A DNA stretch of 64,000 bases from Robertmurraya andreesenii (GCF_030813005.1 NZ_JAUSTU010000005.1:1-64000), one strand, 5' to 3'. Numbered from the stretch's first letter, positions 43,273 through 52,015 are shown. Made by a program: numbers and translations. The notes: a model not told the origin generated them from the sequence alone.

Positions 43273-44565
43273 ATGGAGAAATTTTTTCAGTTTAAAGAAA
43301 GAAATACTTCATACAAAAAAGAAACATTAGCAGGACTCACTACGTTTCTTTCTATGGCCTATATTTTAGTGGTAAATCCAATGATTCTCAGTCAATCAGG
43401 AATGGATAAGGGAGCCGTCTTTACCGCTACCGCTCTTTCCGCTATAGTTGGATCATTATTGATTGGCCTCTTAGCCAATTATCCAGTTGGGATTGCACCA
43501 AGCATGGGGTTAAATTCCTTTTTCACCTTTTCCGTATGTATGGGTATGGGAATCCAGTGGCAGGTAGCCTTAACTGGTGTCTTTATAGCTAGCATTATTT
43601 TCGTGATTCTCAGTCTTATGAAAATTCGTGAGAAAATTATTAATGTCATCCCTGAGGATCTTAAGCATGCAATCGCAGCAGGTATTGGATTTTTCGTTGC
43701 CTTTATCGGCTTGAAAAATGCTGGAATTATCGTTTCCAATCCTGACACCGCTGTTGGGATCGGAGACTTGACCTCCCCTTTAACAGGTCTCGCCGTGTTA
43801 GGATTTGTTCTATCTTTTATTCTGATGACAATGGGGGTTCATGCAGGTATTTTTATCGGAATGGTCATTACAACAATCATTGGCATGATCTTCGGTCTAA
43901 TTGATATCCCAAACGCTGTCGTTGGAACAATTCCTAGCCTTGAGCCGACATTTGGAGTAGTTTTCTCACATCTTGATGAAATCTTCTCCCCCAATGTATT
44001 GGCAGTCATTTTTATTTTTCTATTTGTGGCATTTTTTGACACTGCTGGAGCACTTATTGCCGTTGCAAGTCAAGCAGGACTATTGAAAAATAATCAAATT
44101 CCAAACGCTGGTCGGGCATTATTAGCTGACTCTACGTCAGGTGTAGTTGGAGCTGTATTAGGAACTTCCACTACTGCTTCTATGGTTGAGTCAAGTGCAG
44201 GAGTTGCTGTTGGTGGTCGAACGGGCTTCACGTCTATTGTGATATCCATTTGTTTTGCCCTTTCGCTCTTTTTCTCCCCGATACTTTCCGTGATTATTCC
44301 GGAAGTGACGGCCCCAGCCATCATTATCGTTGGTGCTTTGATGGCGATGGAAATGGGGAAAATTAATTGGACACGCTTGGAGGTAGTTGTTCCATCCTTT
44401 GTTACGATCATCATGATGCCACTTACGGCAAGCGTAGCAACCGGAATCGCCCTTGGCTTTATTCTTTATCCGCTGGCATTAGTCGCTCAGAAGCGTCATA
44501 AAGAGATCCATCCAATTATGTACATCCTTTGCCTGTTATTCCTAGCCTACTTCATCTTCGTATAA
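43273..44565 (+). CDS. pbuG: Hypoxanthine/guanine permease (AzgA-type NCS2 family)
   Basis: A 430-residue membrane permease with about 12-14 helices. Family signatures are ETLAGLTTFLSMAYILVVNP near the N-terminus, GIAPSMGLNSFFTF (about 80) and VAFFDTAGALIAVASQAG (about 255), with STTASMVESSAGVAVGGRTG following. It imports hypoxanthine and guanine with protons. AGGAGG is nine bases before the ATG. The guanine-type riboswitch directly upstream fits the assignment; PbuO-type paralogues are the alternative. Confidence 0.92.
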   Translation: MEKFFQFKERNTSYKKETLAGLTTFLSMAYILVVNPMILSQSGMDKGAVFTATALSAIVGSLLIGLLANYPVGIAPSMGLNSFFTFSVCMGMGIQWQVALTGVFIASIIFVILSLMKIREKIINVIPEDLKHAIAAGIGFFVAFIGLKNAGIIVSNPDTAVGIGDLTSPLTGLAVLGFVLSFILMTMGVHAGIFIGMVITTIIGMIFGLIDIPNAVVGTIPSLEPTFGVVFSHLDEIFSPNVLAVIFIFLFVAFFDTAGALIAVASQAGLLKNNQIPNAGRALLADSTSGVVGAVLGTSTTASMVESSAGVAVGGRTGFTSIVISICFALSLFFSPILSVIIPEVTAPAIIIVGALMAMEMGKINWTRLEVVVPSFVTIIMMPLTASVATGIALGFILYPLALVAQKRHKEIHPIMYILCLLFLAYFIFV

Positions 44566-44570
44566 ACACG

Positions 44571-44610
44571 AAAAGAGAAAGAGGGACACATCTCTTTCTC
44601 TTTTCATTTT
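44571..44610 (+). terminator. Terminator of the purine permease gene
   Basis: AAAAGAGAAAGAG (44571-44583) pairs with CTCTTTCTCTTTT (44592-44604), with CATTTT following. Confidence 0.8.
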
Positions 44611-44634
44611 CCTGAAAGGAAAAATAGCAAAAGC

Positions 44635-45687
44635 TTATTTGAATTTTGTGATGACATTAAATCCATATGTTCTAAAATTAGTCATGTCATTTAATACATC
44701 ATTGACATCATCCAATGAAACCTCTTTCGATACAAGGGATCTTGGGTTAAGTTTCCCTTGAGCGATTAATGCTAAAAGGCCATCGTATTCTGTTCTTGGG
44801 TTGCCAAGGCTCCCTACAATTTCTAACTCCTGGGCCGTTACTGCATCAATCGGAAGACCGACGATCCCTGCCTCATTATGGGTTGTTAAACCGATCTGGA
44901 CATGACGTCCACCTTTACGTAAGGAAAGAACTGAGTTTAAAATTGTTTCTTGAATTCCAAGTGCCTCAATTGATGCATGGGCTCCACCCTTTGTAATCTG
45001 CTTGACCGCCTCAACGACGTTTTCGTTACGAGCATTAATCGTCGCAACAGCTCCTTCTTTTCGCGCCATTTCAAGCTTAGCATCATCCACATCAACTGCA
45101 ATTACTTGAGCTCCAACTGCATTGCCGACCTGTATTGATGACAGGCCAACTCCCCCTGTTCCATGGACAACGAGCCAATCGCCGGGCTGCAAATTGGCTC
45201 GGACCACACCATGATAACCGGTCATATACCGACATCCAATCGCTGCAGCAGTTACGAAATCTACTTCGTCAGGAAGTTTGACAAGATTGAAATCACCGTT
45301 AGGAATTTTTACATATTCAGCATAGGCTCCGTCATAAGCAAAGCCATAGATTTGCAGATTATCACAGCGATTGGAATGCCCGCTCTGACAATTTGAACAA
45401 TGGGAACAGCCTTCATGGAACGGCGTTGTTACCCGATCACCTGGACGGAAATTCTTCACCTCTGCACCTACAGCTTCTACGACCCCACCCATTTCATGCC
45501 CAGGAATAATAGGCAATACAGGACTTAATCCCAGCCATTCCCAGTCTCCCATCCATGCATGCCAATCACTTCTACAAATGCCACTCGCTTCAACCTTAAC
45601 AATCACATCATGTGGACCTGGAGTTGGATCTGGAACATTTCCAATCTTTAAAGGTTTTCTTTGTTCAATAATTTGAGCTGCTCTCAT
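44635..45687 (-). CDS. Zn-dependent alcohol dehydrogenase (MDR family)
   Basis: A 350-residue dehydrogenase. Catalytic zinc ligands are in SGICRSDWHAW, PGHEMGGVV and AAAIGCRYMTG; the structural zinc site is GCSHCSNCQSGHSNRC; the NAD site is VHGTGGVGLSS (about 172). The aspartate in IAVDVDDAKL suggests NAD preference. The substrate is not evident. GGGGA lies eight bases before the ATG. It converges with the purine permease gene and has no obvious operon partner. It is clearly distinct from the island's dehydrogenase at 2083-3123. Confidence 0.88.
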   Translation of the reverse strand: MRAAQIIEQRKPLKIGNVPDPTPGPHDVIVKVEASGICRSDWHAWMGDWEWLGLSPVLPIIPGHEMGGVVEAVGAEVKNFRPGDRVTTPFHEGCSHCSNCQSGHSNRCDNLQIYGFAYDGAYAEYVKIPNGDFNLVKLPDEVDFVTAAAIGCRYMTGYHGVVRANLQPGDWLVVHGTGGVGLSSIQVGNAVGAQVIAVDVDDAKLEMARKEGAVATINARNENVVEAVKQITKGGAHASIEALGIQETILNSVLSLRKGGRHVQIGLTTHNEAGIVGLPIDAVTAQELEIVGSLGNPRTEYDGLLALIAQGKLNPRSLVSKEVSLDDVNDVLNDMTNFRTYGFNVITKFK

Positions 45688-45775
45688 TCATCTCTTCCCC
45701 CCTCTTATTAGTGGAATTCTCCCCCTATTTATAGTATTAGTCCGAGCACTAGGAAATGCTTATTGACCGCTAAAA

Positions 45776-45815
45776 AATAAAAAAACACCAAATAAAAAAT
45801 TCGGTGTTTTCAACA
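45776..45815 (-). terminator. Terminator of the small membrane protein gene
   Basis: On the minus strand AAAACACCGAA pairs with TTTGGTGTTTT around an AT loop and is followed by TTTATTTTTT. Confidence 0.75.
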
Positions 45816-45826
45816 TGTAGTAATAT

Positions 45827-46048
45827 TTATATTGATGATTTTTCTTGGGTCACTTCTCTATTATTATGCCACTCTTTAATATGCGTAAAAATAGAGAATA
45901 AGAAGAAGAAATTCATTGCCCACACACTAATAAAAGGGGCCATCCCGCCAAAATCAATTGTACTGTATCCCTTCAAGAGCATAACAATATACGATTCAAT
46001 AAAGATAAGAACAAATCCACCAATGCCTGCAATTGTTGTTCGAATCAA
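45827..46048 (-). CDS. Small two-helix membrane protein, unknown
   Basis: A 73-residue protein with two hydrophobic helices (TTIAGIGGFVLIFIESYIVML and FISVWAMNFFFLFSIF) joined by a short loop and ending in a charged tail. It starts with TTG at 46046-46048, eight bases after GGAGG, and is followed by its own terminator; these two signs support a real gene despite its size. No family was recognised. Confidence 0.65.
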   Translation of the reverse strand: MIRTTIAGIGGFVLIFIESYIVMLLKGYSTIDFGGMAPFISVWAMNFFFLFSIFTHIKEWHNNREVTQEKSSI

Positions 46049-46081
46049 GCTTTTCTCCTCCCTAGTTTTTTAACGATCTAT

Positions 46082-46120
46082 ATTTCATTCACAAAAATGT
46101 AACATTTATTTGAATGAAAT
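46082..46120. repeat. Inverted repeat upstream of the small membrane protein gene
   Basis: ATTTCATTCA (46082-46091) and TGAATGAAAT (46111-46120) are perfect complements 19 bases apart, 34 bases upstream of the TTG start. No T tract follows, so an operator or mRNA hairpin is more likely than a terminator. Confidence 0.5.
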
Positions 46121-46239
46121 GTGAATTTTAGAAAACATTCAAGAAATACAAAGACGATTATGATAATATTATTGGCTATATTTTGAATTATAGTACTGTT
46201 ATAAATGTTTTACAATAAAAAAGAATCGGAATTCTCATT

Positions 46240-46272
46240 AAAAGAGGGAGCAATGATGTTTGCTCCCTGCCT
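46240..46272 (-). terminator. Terminator of the small lipoprotein gene
   Basis: On the minus strand GGGAGCAA, a six-base loop and TTGCTCCC are followed by TCTTTTA. Confidence 0.75.
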
Positions 46273-46281
46273 TTTCGTCCT

Positions 46282-46659
46282 TTATCGCTGACCGCCTGTT
46301 CCGTTTCTCATCGTCCCATCACGACCATTTGTCCCTGGGGCAATGCCATTCGCTCCACGATTGTTATCAATGATATCCGTGTTAAAATCATCGTCGAAGA
46401 GGTCATTATTGTTGCGGTTATTTCTATTGTTAAATAGGCCCCTGTCATTGTCTCGATCATATCGGACCGGATTAACGCCGTCGTTAAAGTTACCGCGGTT
46501 ATTATCTAACAGATCGTTATTATCTGGACGATCATATCGCACAGGTCGAAAGTTCACCCCGTCATCATCGTTCAGATTATTATTCCCTGTTCCACATGCT
46601 CCTAAGAACCCTAGTGACAATGTCGCTGATAACGCAGTTAGAAATAATCTTTTTTTCAT
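46282..46659 (-). CDS. Small Asn/Asp/Arg-rich lipoprotein with internal repeats
   Basis: A 125-residue lipoprotein: signal peptide MKKRLFLTALSATLSLGFLGACG with a lipobox ending at cysteine 22, then a low-complexity tail rich in N, D, R and G. A repeat is visible, GVNFRPVRYDRPDNN and GVNPVRYDRDNDRG, followed by LFNNRNNRNNND and IIDNNRGANG. It resembles small spore-associated lipoproteins of Bacillus, but I cannot name a family. GGGGG precedes the ATG and a terminator follows. Confidence 0.75.
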   Translation of the reverse strand: MKKRLFLTALSATLSLGFLGACGTGNNNLNDDDGVNFRPVRYDRPDNNDLLDNNRGNFNDGVNPVRYDRDNDRGLFNNRNNRNNNDLFDDDFNTDIIDNNRGANGIAPGTNGRDGTMRNGTGGQR

Positions 46660-46845
46660 TTATCTATTCCCCCTGCTTTTTATTGTTCCTTTTCACAATC
46701 AAGAGCATTAGTGAGAGATTATCCTTCTCTCTCGTATAGATTGATAAAAAAACAAACATTTTATGTACCTCCACTTCTGATTTTATTTACCATAAATAGA
46801 GGATGCCTTATCTGAGAACATTAAGAAATAAACGGTTTTGTTCAA

Positions 46846-46879
46846 AAAAAAAACACTATTCATTCAAATAGTGTTAAGA
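46846..46879 (-). terminator. Terminator of the ydjO-like gene
   Basis: On the minus strand AACACTATT, a six-base loop and AATAGTGTT are followed by a run of T residues. Confidence 0.85.
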
Positions 46880-46888
46880 AGAAAGATA

Positions 46889-47089
46889 TTAAAAATGATT
46901 ACTTGGATTATTAATTACCTCAAGCACTCGCGTAGTTTCTTCCATCTCGCCATGGCAAATAGGGCATGTTGGGTTGGGACTGCTCTTAAAGTTGTCACGA
47001 ATCCAACAGTTGCAATTATCTGCTTTACAAACCCAAATCTTTGTCTCCTCCGTAACTACTTCCTCTTGATTCCTCCTACCAAAACCCAT
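46889..47089 (-). CDS. ydjO: YdjO-family small zinc-ribbon protein (cold-inducible)
   Basis: A 66-residue protein with four cysteines arranged as CKADNC and CPICHG around CWIRDNF, the layout of the cold-inducible YdjO family. It probably folds as a small zinc ribbon; its function is unknown. GGGAG is nine bases before the ATG, and a strong terminator follows the gene. Confidence 0.8.
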   Translation of the reverse strand: MGFGRRNQEEVVTEETKIWVCKADNCNCWIRDNFKSSPNPTCPICHGEMEETTRVLEVINNPSNHF

Positions 47090-47393
47090 TCCCTCTCACT
47101 CCCAATAGTTATATATTCATTATCTTCCAGCACCTGACATAATAAAAAAAGTCACAAACTATAAAAAGTAAAAAAGGATAACTTTTTATAATAAGTGAAT
47201 TTCTTTCATTATGCAATACCTAATATAAGAATAACATAATTTTTTCAAAATGTATAGCTAAGTCTGCATCTCCCCTCATAAGAAAGACAAAAGAATAGCT
47301 AGCTTCATTAGAATTCTTGTCGTACAAGCAAAATCTCCTGAATAGAATGTGTACAAGTGTCATACTCCTTACCACTATTTCAGGAGGTATTCT
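47090..47393. other. Intergenic region between ydjO and the LysE-family gene
   Basis: This AT-rich, 300-bp divergent region carries a perfect 10-bp inverted repeat (TATAAAAAGT 47160-47169, ACTTTTTATA 47181-47190) without a T tract. Promoters of both genes must lie here. No gene or known RNA element was seen. Confidence 0.4.
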
Positions 47394-48017
47394 ATGGGGA
47401 TTTATTTTAGCTATATTTTTTTAGGATTATCGCTTGCTGCTCCAATCGGTCCAGTAAATGCAGCACAGATGGATCGGGGGATCAAACACGGATTTCTAAA
47501 CGCCTGGATATTGGGACTCGGCTCTGTTTCAGCGGATATTATTTACATGCTTGCTGTGTTCTTGGGGTTTGCGCAGTTTATTGAAATTCCAATTATTAAG
47601 GCCTTTTTGTGGTTATTCGGCTTTTTTGTTTTAATTTACACTGGGATAGAAAGCCTACAAGGCTTAGGAAAATTCCAGCTTTCCAATTTAAGGGAGAGAG
47701 AGTCATTATCCAAATCCTTTCTAACAGGATTTCTGATGTCTATCTCAAATCCATTGACCATCCTCTTTTGGTTAGGAATATACGGCTCTGTCCTAGCTAA
47801 GACAGCTTCGCTCTATGATTCAGAGCAGCTATTTGTATACAGCAGCGCCATTATTGTCGGGCTTGTCCTTTGGGATTTCACAATGGCATTTGTTGCAAGT
47901 GGAGCGAGAAGATTATTGACAACAAAGTTTCTGACTGTCATCACCCTCATATCATCTTTGTCATTAATAGGATTTGGTCTATACTTCGGATTTGAAGCCT
48001 ACAAGCTATTATTTTAG
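47394..48017 (+). CDS. LysE/RhtB-family amino acid exporter
   Basis: A 207-residue membrane protein with about six helices. The N-terminus shows the family signature LGLSLAAPIGPVNAAQMDRG, and SISNPLTILFWLGIYG (about 118-133) matches the second conserved loop. It would export an amino acid or related compound. The frame runs open for 15 more codons upstream, but AGGAGG lies eight bases before the ATG at 47394 and gives the usual start MGIYFSYIFLGL. Confidence 0.85.
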   Translation: MGIYFSYIFLGLSLAAPIGPVNAAQMDRGIKHGFLNAWILGLGSVSADIIYMLAVFLGFAQFIEIPIIKAFLWLFGFFVLIYTGIESLQGLGKFQLSNLRERESLSKSFLTGFLMSISNPLTILFWLGIYGSVLAKTASLYDSEQLFVYSSAIIVGLVLWDFTMAFVASGARRLLTTKFLTVITLISSLSLIGFGLYFGFEAYKLLF

Positions 48018-48048
48018 AAGCATGTAGGTTAAAATAGGAGAAGTTCTA

Positions 48049-48354
48049 TTGAATGAAAGGATGGACAATATGGAAATTATCAATCATTCTGTTGAAAAAA
48101 TAGAGGATCCATTTGGCATATTATCTGGAAGCCGGTATGAGTTTTTCCTACAAATTGAGGTTCCTGAGGAGGATGAGCTTTTTTCAGAAAATGGGCTTAA
48201 AATAAGAGTTTTGTTCGCTGTGGATGAAAGCGGACCTCATATTTCTCACTACCACATTATGGAGAATAAAACAGAAAAGGTTCTTGATTTCGAGCTAGAA
48301 GATGATGAAGTTCAGCTGATCGAGAACTACTGTAAAGAACATATAGAGGAATAA
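48049..48354 (+). CDS. Small acidic protein, DUF6509-like
   Basis: A 101-residue acidic soluble protein (EKIEDPFGILSGSRYEFFLQ, then EEDELFSENGLKIRVLF). It resembles a small Bacillus family of unknown function (DUF6509, from memory). A TTG at 48049 is eight bases from AGGAG; an ATG at 48070 with a weaker AAAGG site would give MEIINHSVEK and is also possible. It follows the LysE-family gene by 31 bases and is likely in the same transcript. Confidence 0.7.
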   Translation: MNERMDNMEIINHSVEKIEDPFGILSGSRYEFFLQIEVPEEDELFSENGLKIRVLFAVDESGPHISHYHIMENKTEKVLDFELEDDEVQLIENYCKEHIEE

Positions 48355-48385
48355 GAGGAGATCACTTCATTATTTTTGCTCATAT

Positions 48386-48417
48386 AAAAGGAGTCCCTCT
48401 AATTTTGGGGACTCCAT
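48386..48417 (-). terminator. Terminator of the cold-shock gene
   Basis: GGAGTCCC pairs with GGGACTCC around a nine-base loop; on the minus strand TTTTATA follows. Confidence 0.75.
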
Positions 48418-48429
48418 CATATTATACTG

Positions 48430-48630
48430 TTATGACTTTGTGACATTAACAGCCTGCGGCCCGCGTTGACCTTCTTCAATATCGAAAGTAACCTCTTGAC
48501 CTTCTTCTAGGGTCTTGAACCCTTCGCCTCCGATGGCCGAGTAATGAACAAATACATCATCTCCGCCTTCAACCTCGATAAAACCAAAACCTTTTTCTGC
48601 GTTGAACCATTTTACTTTACCAGTTGCCAT
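48430..48630 (-). CDS. Cold-shock protein (CspA/CspB family)
   Basis: A 66-residue OB-fold RNA chaperone. Both RNA-binding motifs are present: KGFGFIEV (RNP1, residues 13-20) and VFVHYSAI (RNP2, 26-33). The end reads GPQAVNVTKS. It melts mRNA secondary structure in the cold and in stationary phase. The paralogue (cspB, cspC or cspD) cannot be decided. AGGAGG precedes the ATG, and a 90-base AT-rich leader follows upstream. Confidence 0.95.
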   Translation of the reverse strand: MATGKVKWFNAEKGFGFIEVEGGDDVFVHYSAIGGEGFKTLEEGQEVTFDIEEGQRGPQAVNVTKS

Positions 48631-48750
48631 TCATAATCCTCCTAGAATTTCAAAAGCGTTTAATGATACCCAATGTATCACATTTATAGTTTGCCTTAAA
48701 TTATTTTTTTCAATCATTATTTTTTAAATTTTTTGTAGAAAAAAACAGGA

Positions 48751-49587
48751 TTATCCTCTTTCAGCTGCATCAACCGTATGCTTTAACAGCATAGAAATGG
48801 TCACAGGTCCAACTCCGCCAGGTACAGGTGTGATGGCAGAAGCCTTTTTGAAGCAAGATTCATACTCGACATCCCCAATATTCCCAGGATTGTAGCCAGC
48901 ATCAAGGACAACCGCCCCCTCTTTCAACCATTCTCCTTTAATAAACTCAGGTTTTCCGACTGCAGCAACAAGAATATCAGCCTGGGCAACGATTTCCGGA
49001 AGGTTTTTTGTATAAGAATGACAGGTTGTGACGGTCGCATTGGCATTTAATAAAAGGGCTGAAACAGGTTTCCCTAATATCGGGCTTCTTCCAATGACAA
49101 CGGCATGCTTTCCTTCTGCTTGGATCCCATAGAAGTTCATGATTTGCATAATGGCAGCTGGCGTACATGAAGGGTAAATTCCAAAGCCTAATGCGGTTTG
49201 CCCGTAACCCCAGCTTGTCACCCCGTCAACATCCTTCTCAATTGCAATTGCTTCAAATGCTTTTCTCTCATCAATTTGCTTCGGTACAGGATGCTGGAGT
49301 AGAATCCCGTGAACAGCGGTGTCCTTATTTAGCTCTTCGATAACCTTCAGCAGCTGTTCCGTTGTGGTGTCTTCTGCAAGATGAATTCTCTTTGATTGGA
49401 TTCCTAGACGCTCGCACGCATTCCCTTTCATTTTTACATATGTAGCGGAGGATGGATCTTCTCCAACTAGGATCGTTGCCAAGCAAGGTACGGTTCCCTT
49501 TTCCTTAAGAGCTTCGATTCTTGGCTTTAATTCCTCCTTCACAGCTTCCGAAACGACATTACCATCTAAAATCTGCGTTTTGCCCAT
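48751..49587 (-). CDS. folD: Methylenetetrahydrofolate dehydrogenase/cyclohydrolase
   Basis: A 278-residue bifunctional enzyme interconverting 5,10-methylene-THF and 10-formyl-THF with NADP. The catalytic segment SATYVKMKGNACERLGI contains the tyrosine and lysine; ILLQHPVPKQI, KDVDGVTSWGYGQ, VIGRSPILGKPVSALLL (NADP) and TPVPGGVGPVTISML are typical. GGAGGG is close to the ATG. The gene stands alone behind a ZTP riboswitch, which ties its expression to 10-formyl-THF shortage. Confidence 0.96.
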   Translation of the reverse strand: MGKTQILDGNVVSEAVKEELKPRIEALKEKGTVPCLATILVGEDPSSATYVKMKGNACERLGIQSKRIHLAEDTTTEQLLKVIEELNKDTAVHGILLQHPVPKQIDERKAFEAIAIEKDVDGVTSWGYGQTALGFGIYPSCTPAAIMQIMNFYGIQAEGKHAVVIGRSPILGKPVSALLLNANATVTTCHSYTKNLPEIVAQADILVAAVGKPEFIKGEWLKEGAVVLDAGYNPGNIGDVEYESCFKKASAITPVPGGVGPVTISMLLKHTVDAAERG

Positions 49588-49618
49588 GCATTTCCCTCCT
49601 GAATGGTTCTCTTTTTAA

Positions 49619-49692
49619 TTTGCCCAGACGACCGGCTATACATAGACGCAGCTCCCTTGTGGTTCTTTCCACCTTTGTCGTCAGTCACTACG
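49619..49692 (-). promoter_or_regulatory. ZTP (pfl-type) riboswitch before folD
   Basis: On the minus strand the conserved parts follow in order: CGTAGTGACTGACG, AAAGGTGGAAAGAACCAC, GGGAGCTGCG, and the 3' pseudoknot half GCCGGTCGTCTGGGCA. These match the Z(T)P riboswitch consensus. Only about 32 bases separate it from the folD start, without an obvious terminator, so control may be on translation. ZMP/ZTP accumulates when 10-formyl-THF is short and should switch folD on. Confidence 0.92.
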
Positions 49693-49714
49693 ATTTTTTT
49701 GGAATTTCATTAAT

Positions 49715-49742
49715 ATTATAGCAAAAAACACATATAATTCAA
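49715..49742 (-). promoter_or_regulatory. Sigma-A promoter of folD
   Basis: On the minus strand TTGAAT (49737-49742) and TATAAT (49715-49720) are 16 bases apart; transcription would start about 15 bases before the riboswitch aptamer. Confidence 0.7.
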
Positions 49743-50130
49743 AGAAATTGCGATAGAATGTTCGCTTTTAAAACATATATTAAATGCCATATTTGTAGCT
49801 TTTCCCAAATAAAAGAAGACAACAAATTTAGCTGTTGTCTCCTGAAGATACATTTGAAATCAAAGATTTTCTTGCTATCGACCTAACACAATGAAAGCCC
49901 TACCTCTCTTTCATCAATACGGTTCCTAGACCGCGCCACTTAGAATTAGGATTTACGTAAAAAGGTTTTTTGGAAAAATAGATCGGAAGTGTAGAAAAGA
50001 AGGAGATATGGAGGATTTGTACTTCTTTAAAACAAATAAAATGATCATTAACTTATTCATCACCAAAAAATAACTTCAAATGAACCAAAATATTATTATA
50101 ACACACCCTAGATATTTGTCAATTTACTTT
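49743..50130. other. Intergenic region with a hairpin and a possible gene remnant
   Basis: A hairpin GACAACA/TGTTGTC near 49828-49850 has a T-rich tail on the minus strand. On the same strand 49900-50052 is open for 50 codons and ends KPFYVNPNSKWRGLGTVLMK, reminiscent of the acetyl-CoA loop of GNAT acetyltransferases, but it has no start codon or ribosome site. It may be a decayed gene fragment. Nothing else is supported. Confidence 0.3.
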
Positions 50131-50184
50131 TGAAAAAAGTAAGGTATTCTGGTCTCATGAAAGACCGATACCTTACTTTCAATA
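50131..50184 (-). terminator. Terminator of glpD
   Basis: On the minus strand GAAAGTAAGGTAT and ATACCTTACTTT pair, with an inner GGTCT/GACC stem, and are followed by TTTTTTC. Confidence 0.85.
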
Positions 50185-50188
50185 AAAA

Positions 50189-51853
50189 CTAGTTTTGTTC
50201 GTCAAAAGGAATTGTTGCATCTAGAATGGCTGCTTCAAGCTCCTGTGTATACTGGTCTTTTGTTTCGTTACTCCAAGAAAAATAATCACTCATATACTTT
50301 ATGACTTGTTCCTTATGCGTCTTCACCGCAGAAATATCGAATAGAATCGCTCCTGTACGTCGATTTAAGAAATCGATCGGGGTAGCTACCATTTCATGCT
50401 CTAATGCATATTGAAGCTTCGCATAAAGGGTAATCGGTAATTGATATTCCTTAGCAGTCTCTGCACCTTTTTCTGCGATATCAAATACATGTTGAACATT
50501 TGATCCGTATCTTAAAGCCAGTTGAGCTGCTTCCTCTTTTGTTAGCCCTTTGCCTTGACCAGCTTTTGTTTGGTCATTAACGAACTGGTCAAATTTTTCA
50601 GCACCACCGACATCTCCACCAGAAATTGGCAGATGTCTTGTTTGACAATCCTTGAGATTTAAGTTGTATTCTGCCTTCAATTTTTTCGCAAGTAAATCTG
50701 TAATGGTTTCGGCCATTTTCCGATAGCCGGTTAATTTACCACCAGCAATGGTGATCAAGCCTGATTGGGATTCCCAAATTTCATCCTTACGGGATATTTC
50801 TGATGGGTCCTTTCCTTCTTCCCAAATTAATGGACGTACCCCTGCCCAACTGGATTCAATATCATCCTTTGTTATGTTCATATCTGGGAACATGTAATTG
50901 ATTGCTTTAATAAGGTAATCTCGATCAGCTGAGCCCATTTTCGGAGTGGCTGCATCCTCATCAAAAAATGTGTCTGTCGTTCCCACATACGCTTTTCCCT
51001 CTCTCGGAATAGCGAAGACCATGCGGCCGTCTGGCGTGTCGAAATATACAGCCTGCCTTAATGGGAATCTCGATTGATCGATGACCACATGGACGCCTTT
51101 CGTTAGCCTTAATACTTTACCTGATTTTGAATGATCCTTTTCCCGAATCCGATCAACCCAAGGACCAGTGGCATTGACAATCTTTTTGGCACGTACTTCG
51201 TATCTTTCTCCAGTCAATTGGTCAACTACTTGAACCCCTACAATTTTACCATTGTCATAAATTAATTCATCGACCTTCGAATAATTGAGAGCAACGGCAC
51301 CCTTTTCTACGGCTGCTTTCATCACCTCAATCGTGAGACGAGCATCATCTGTACGGTATTCAACATATACACCGCCACCCTTTAGGTTTTCCTTCTTAAC
51401 AAGCGGCTCTCTCTTTAATGTTTCTTCAGGTGAAAGCATCGTTCTTCTTTCATTTCTCTTAACGCCGGCCAACGTGTCATATACACTTAATCCAATCGAG
51501 GTCGTAAATTTTCCAAAACTGCCACCCTTATGAAAGGGAAGGAGCATCCATTCAGGGGTTGTTACATGTGGTCCATTTTCGTAGACAATCGCCCTTTCTC
51601 TTCCCGTTTCAGCAACGATCTTTACTTCAAATTGTTTGAGGTAGCGAAGCCCACCATGTACAAGCTTTGTAGAACGGCTAGACGTTCCTGCTGCAAAATC
51701 CTGCATTTCGACAAGCCCGATTTTCATCCCGCGGGTGGTAGCATCCAAAGCAATACCTGCTCCCGTAATTCCCCCACCAATAACAAGGACATCAAATTCC
51801 TCTGACTTTAACTGTTCGATCATTTTCTCTCTATTTTTATTTGTAAAATTCAT
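50189..51853 (-). CDS. glpD: Aerobic glycerol-3-phosphate dehydrogenase
   Basis: A 554-residue FAD enzyme oxidising glycerol-3-phosphate to dihydroxyacetone phosphate and feeding electrons to menaquinone at the membrane. The FAD motif DVLVIGGGITGAGIALDA (about 21-38), the GTSSRSTKLVHGGLRYL segment and the later TIAGGKLTGYRKMAE are typical. The frame is open 21 codons further, but AGGAG stands nine bases before the ATG at 51851-51853. A leader terminator sits upstream, the expected target of the antiterminator GlpP, encoded 2.7 kb away. Confidence 0.96.
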   Translation of the reverse strand: MNFTNKNREKMIEQLKSEEFDVLVIGGGITGAGIALDATTRGMKIGLVEMQDFAAGTSSRSTKLVHGGLRYLKQFEVKIVAETGRERAIVYENGPHVTTPEWMLLPFHKGGSFGKFTTSIGLSVYDTLAGVKRNERRTMLSPEETLKREPLVKKENLKGGGVYVEYRTDDARLTIEVMKAAVEKGAVALNYSKVDELIYDNGKIVGVQVVDQLTGERYEVRAKKIVNATGPWVDRIREKDHSKSGKVLRLTKGVHVVIDQSRFPLRQAVYFDTPDGRMVFAIPREGKAYVGTTDTFFDEDAATPKMGSADRDYLIKAINYMFPDMNITKDDIESSWAGVRPLIWEEGKDPSEISRKDEIWESQSGLITIAGGKLTGYRKMAETITDLLAKKLKAEYNLNLKDCQTRHLPISGGDVGGAEKFDQFVNDQTKAGQGKGLTKEEAAQLALRYGSNVQHVFDIAEKGAETAKEYQLPITLYAKLQYALEHEMVATPIDFLNRRTGAILFDISAVKTHKEQVIKYMSDYFSWSNETKDQYTQELEAAILDATIPFDEQN

Positions 51854-51896
51854 ATGTGTTTTCTCCTTTTGCAATATAGATATAGTTTTTGTCAAA

Positions 51897-51956
51897 AGAA
51901 AAAAAAATAACCACAAAAAGCATCATCAAGGACGACGATGTTTTGTGGTTATTCTC
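51897..51956 (-). promoter_or_regulatory. GlpP-responsive leader terminator of glpD
   Basis: AATAACCACAAAA (51906-51918 on plus) pairs with TTTTGTGGTTATT (51941-51953), followed by nine T on the minus strand, between the promoter and glpD. In B. subtilis GlpP with glycerol-3-phosphate prevents such termination. The 5' arm shares GAGAAT, CAC and AAACAT in order with the glpFK leader. Confidence 0.85.
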
Positions 51957-51987
51957 ATATCTCCTACCTACTTATTAACTTAAGGTT

Positions 51988-52015
51988 ATTTTAACATAAA
52001 TTAAGGTAGATGCAA
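51988..52015 (-). promoter_or_regulatory. Probable sigma-A promoter of glpD
   Basis: On the minus strand TTGCAT (52010-52015) and TAAAAT (51988-51993) are 16 bases apart, upstream of the leader terminator. Confidence 0.55.
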
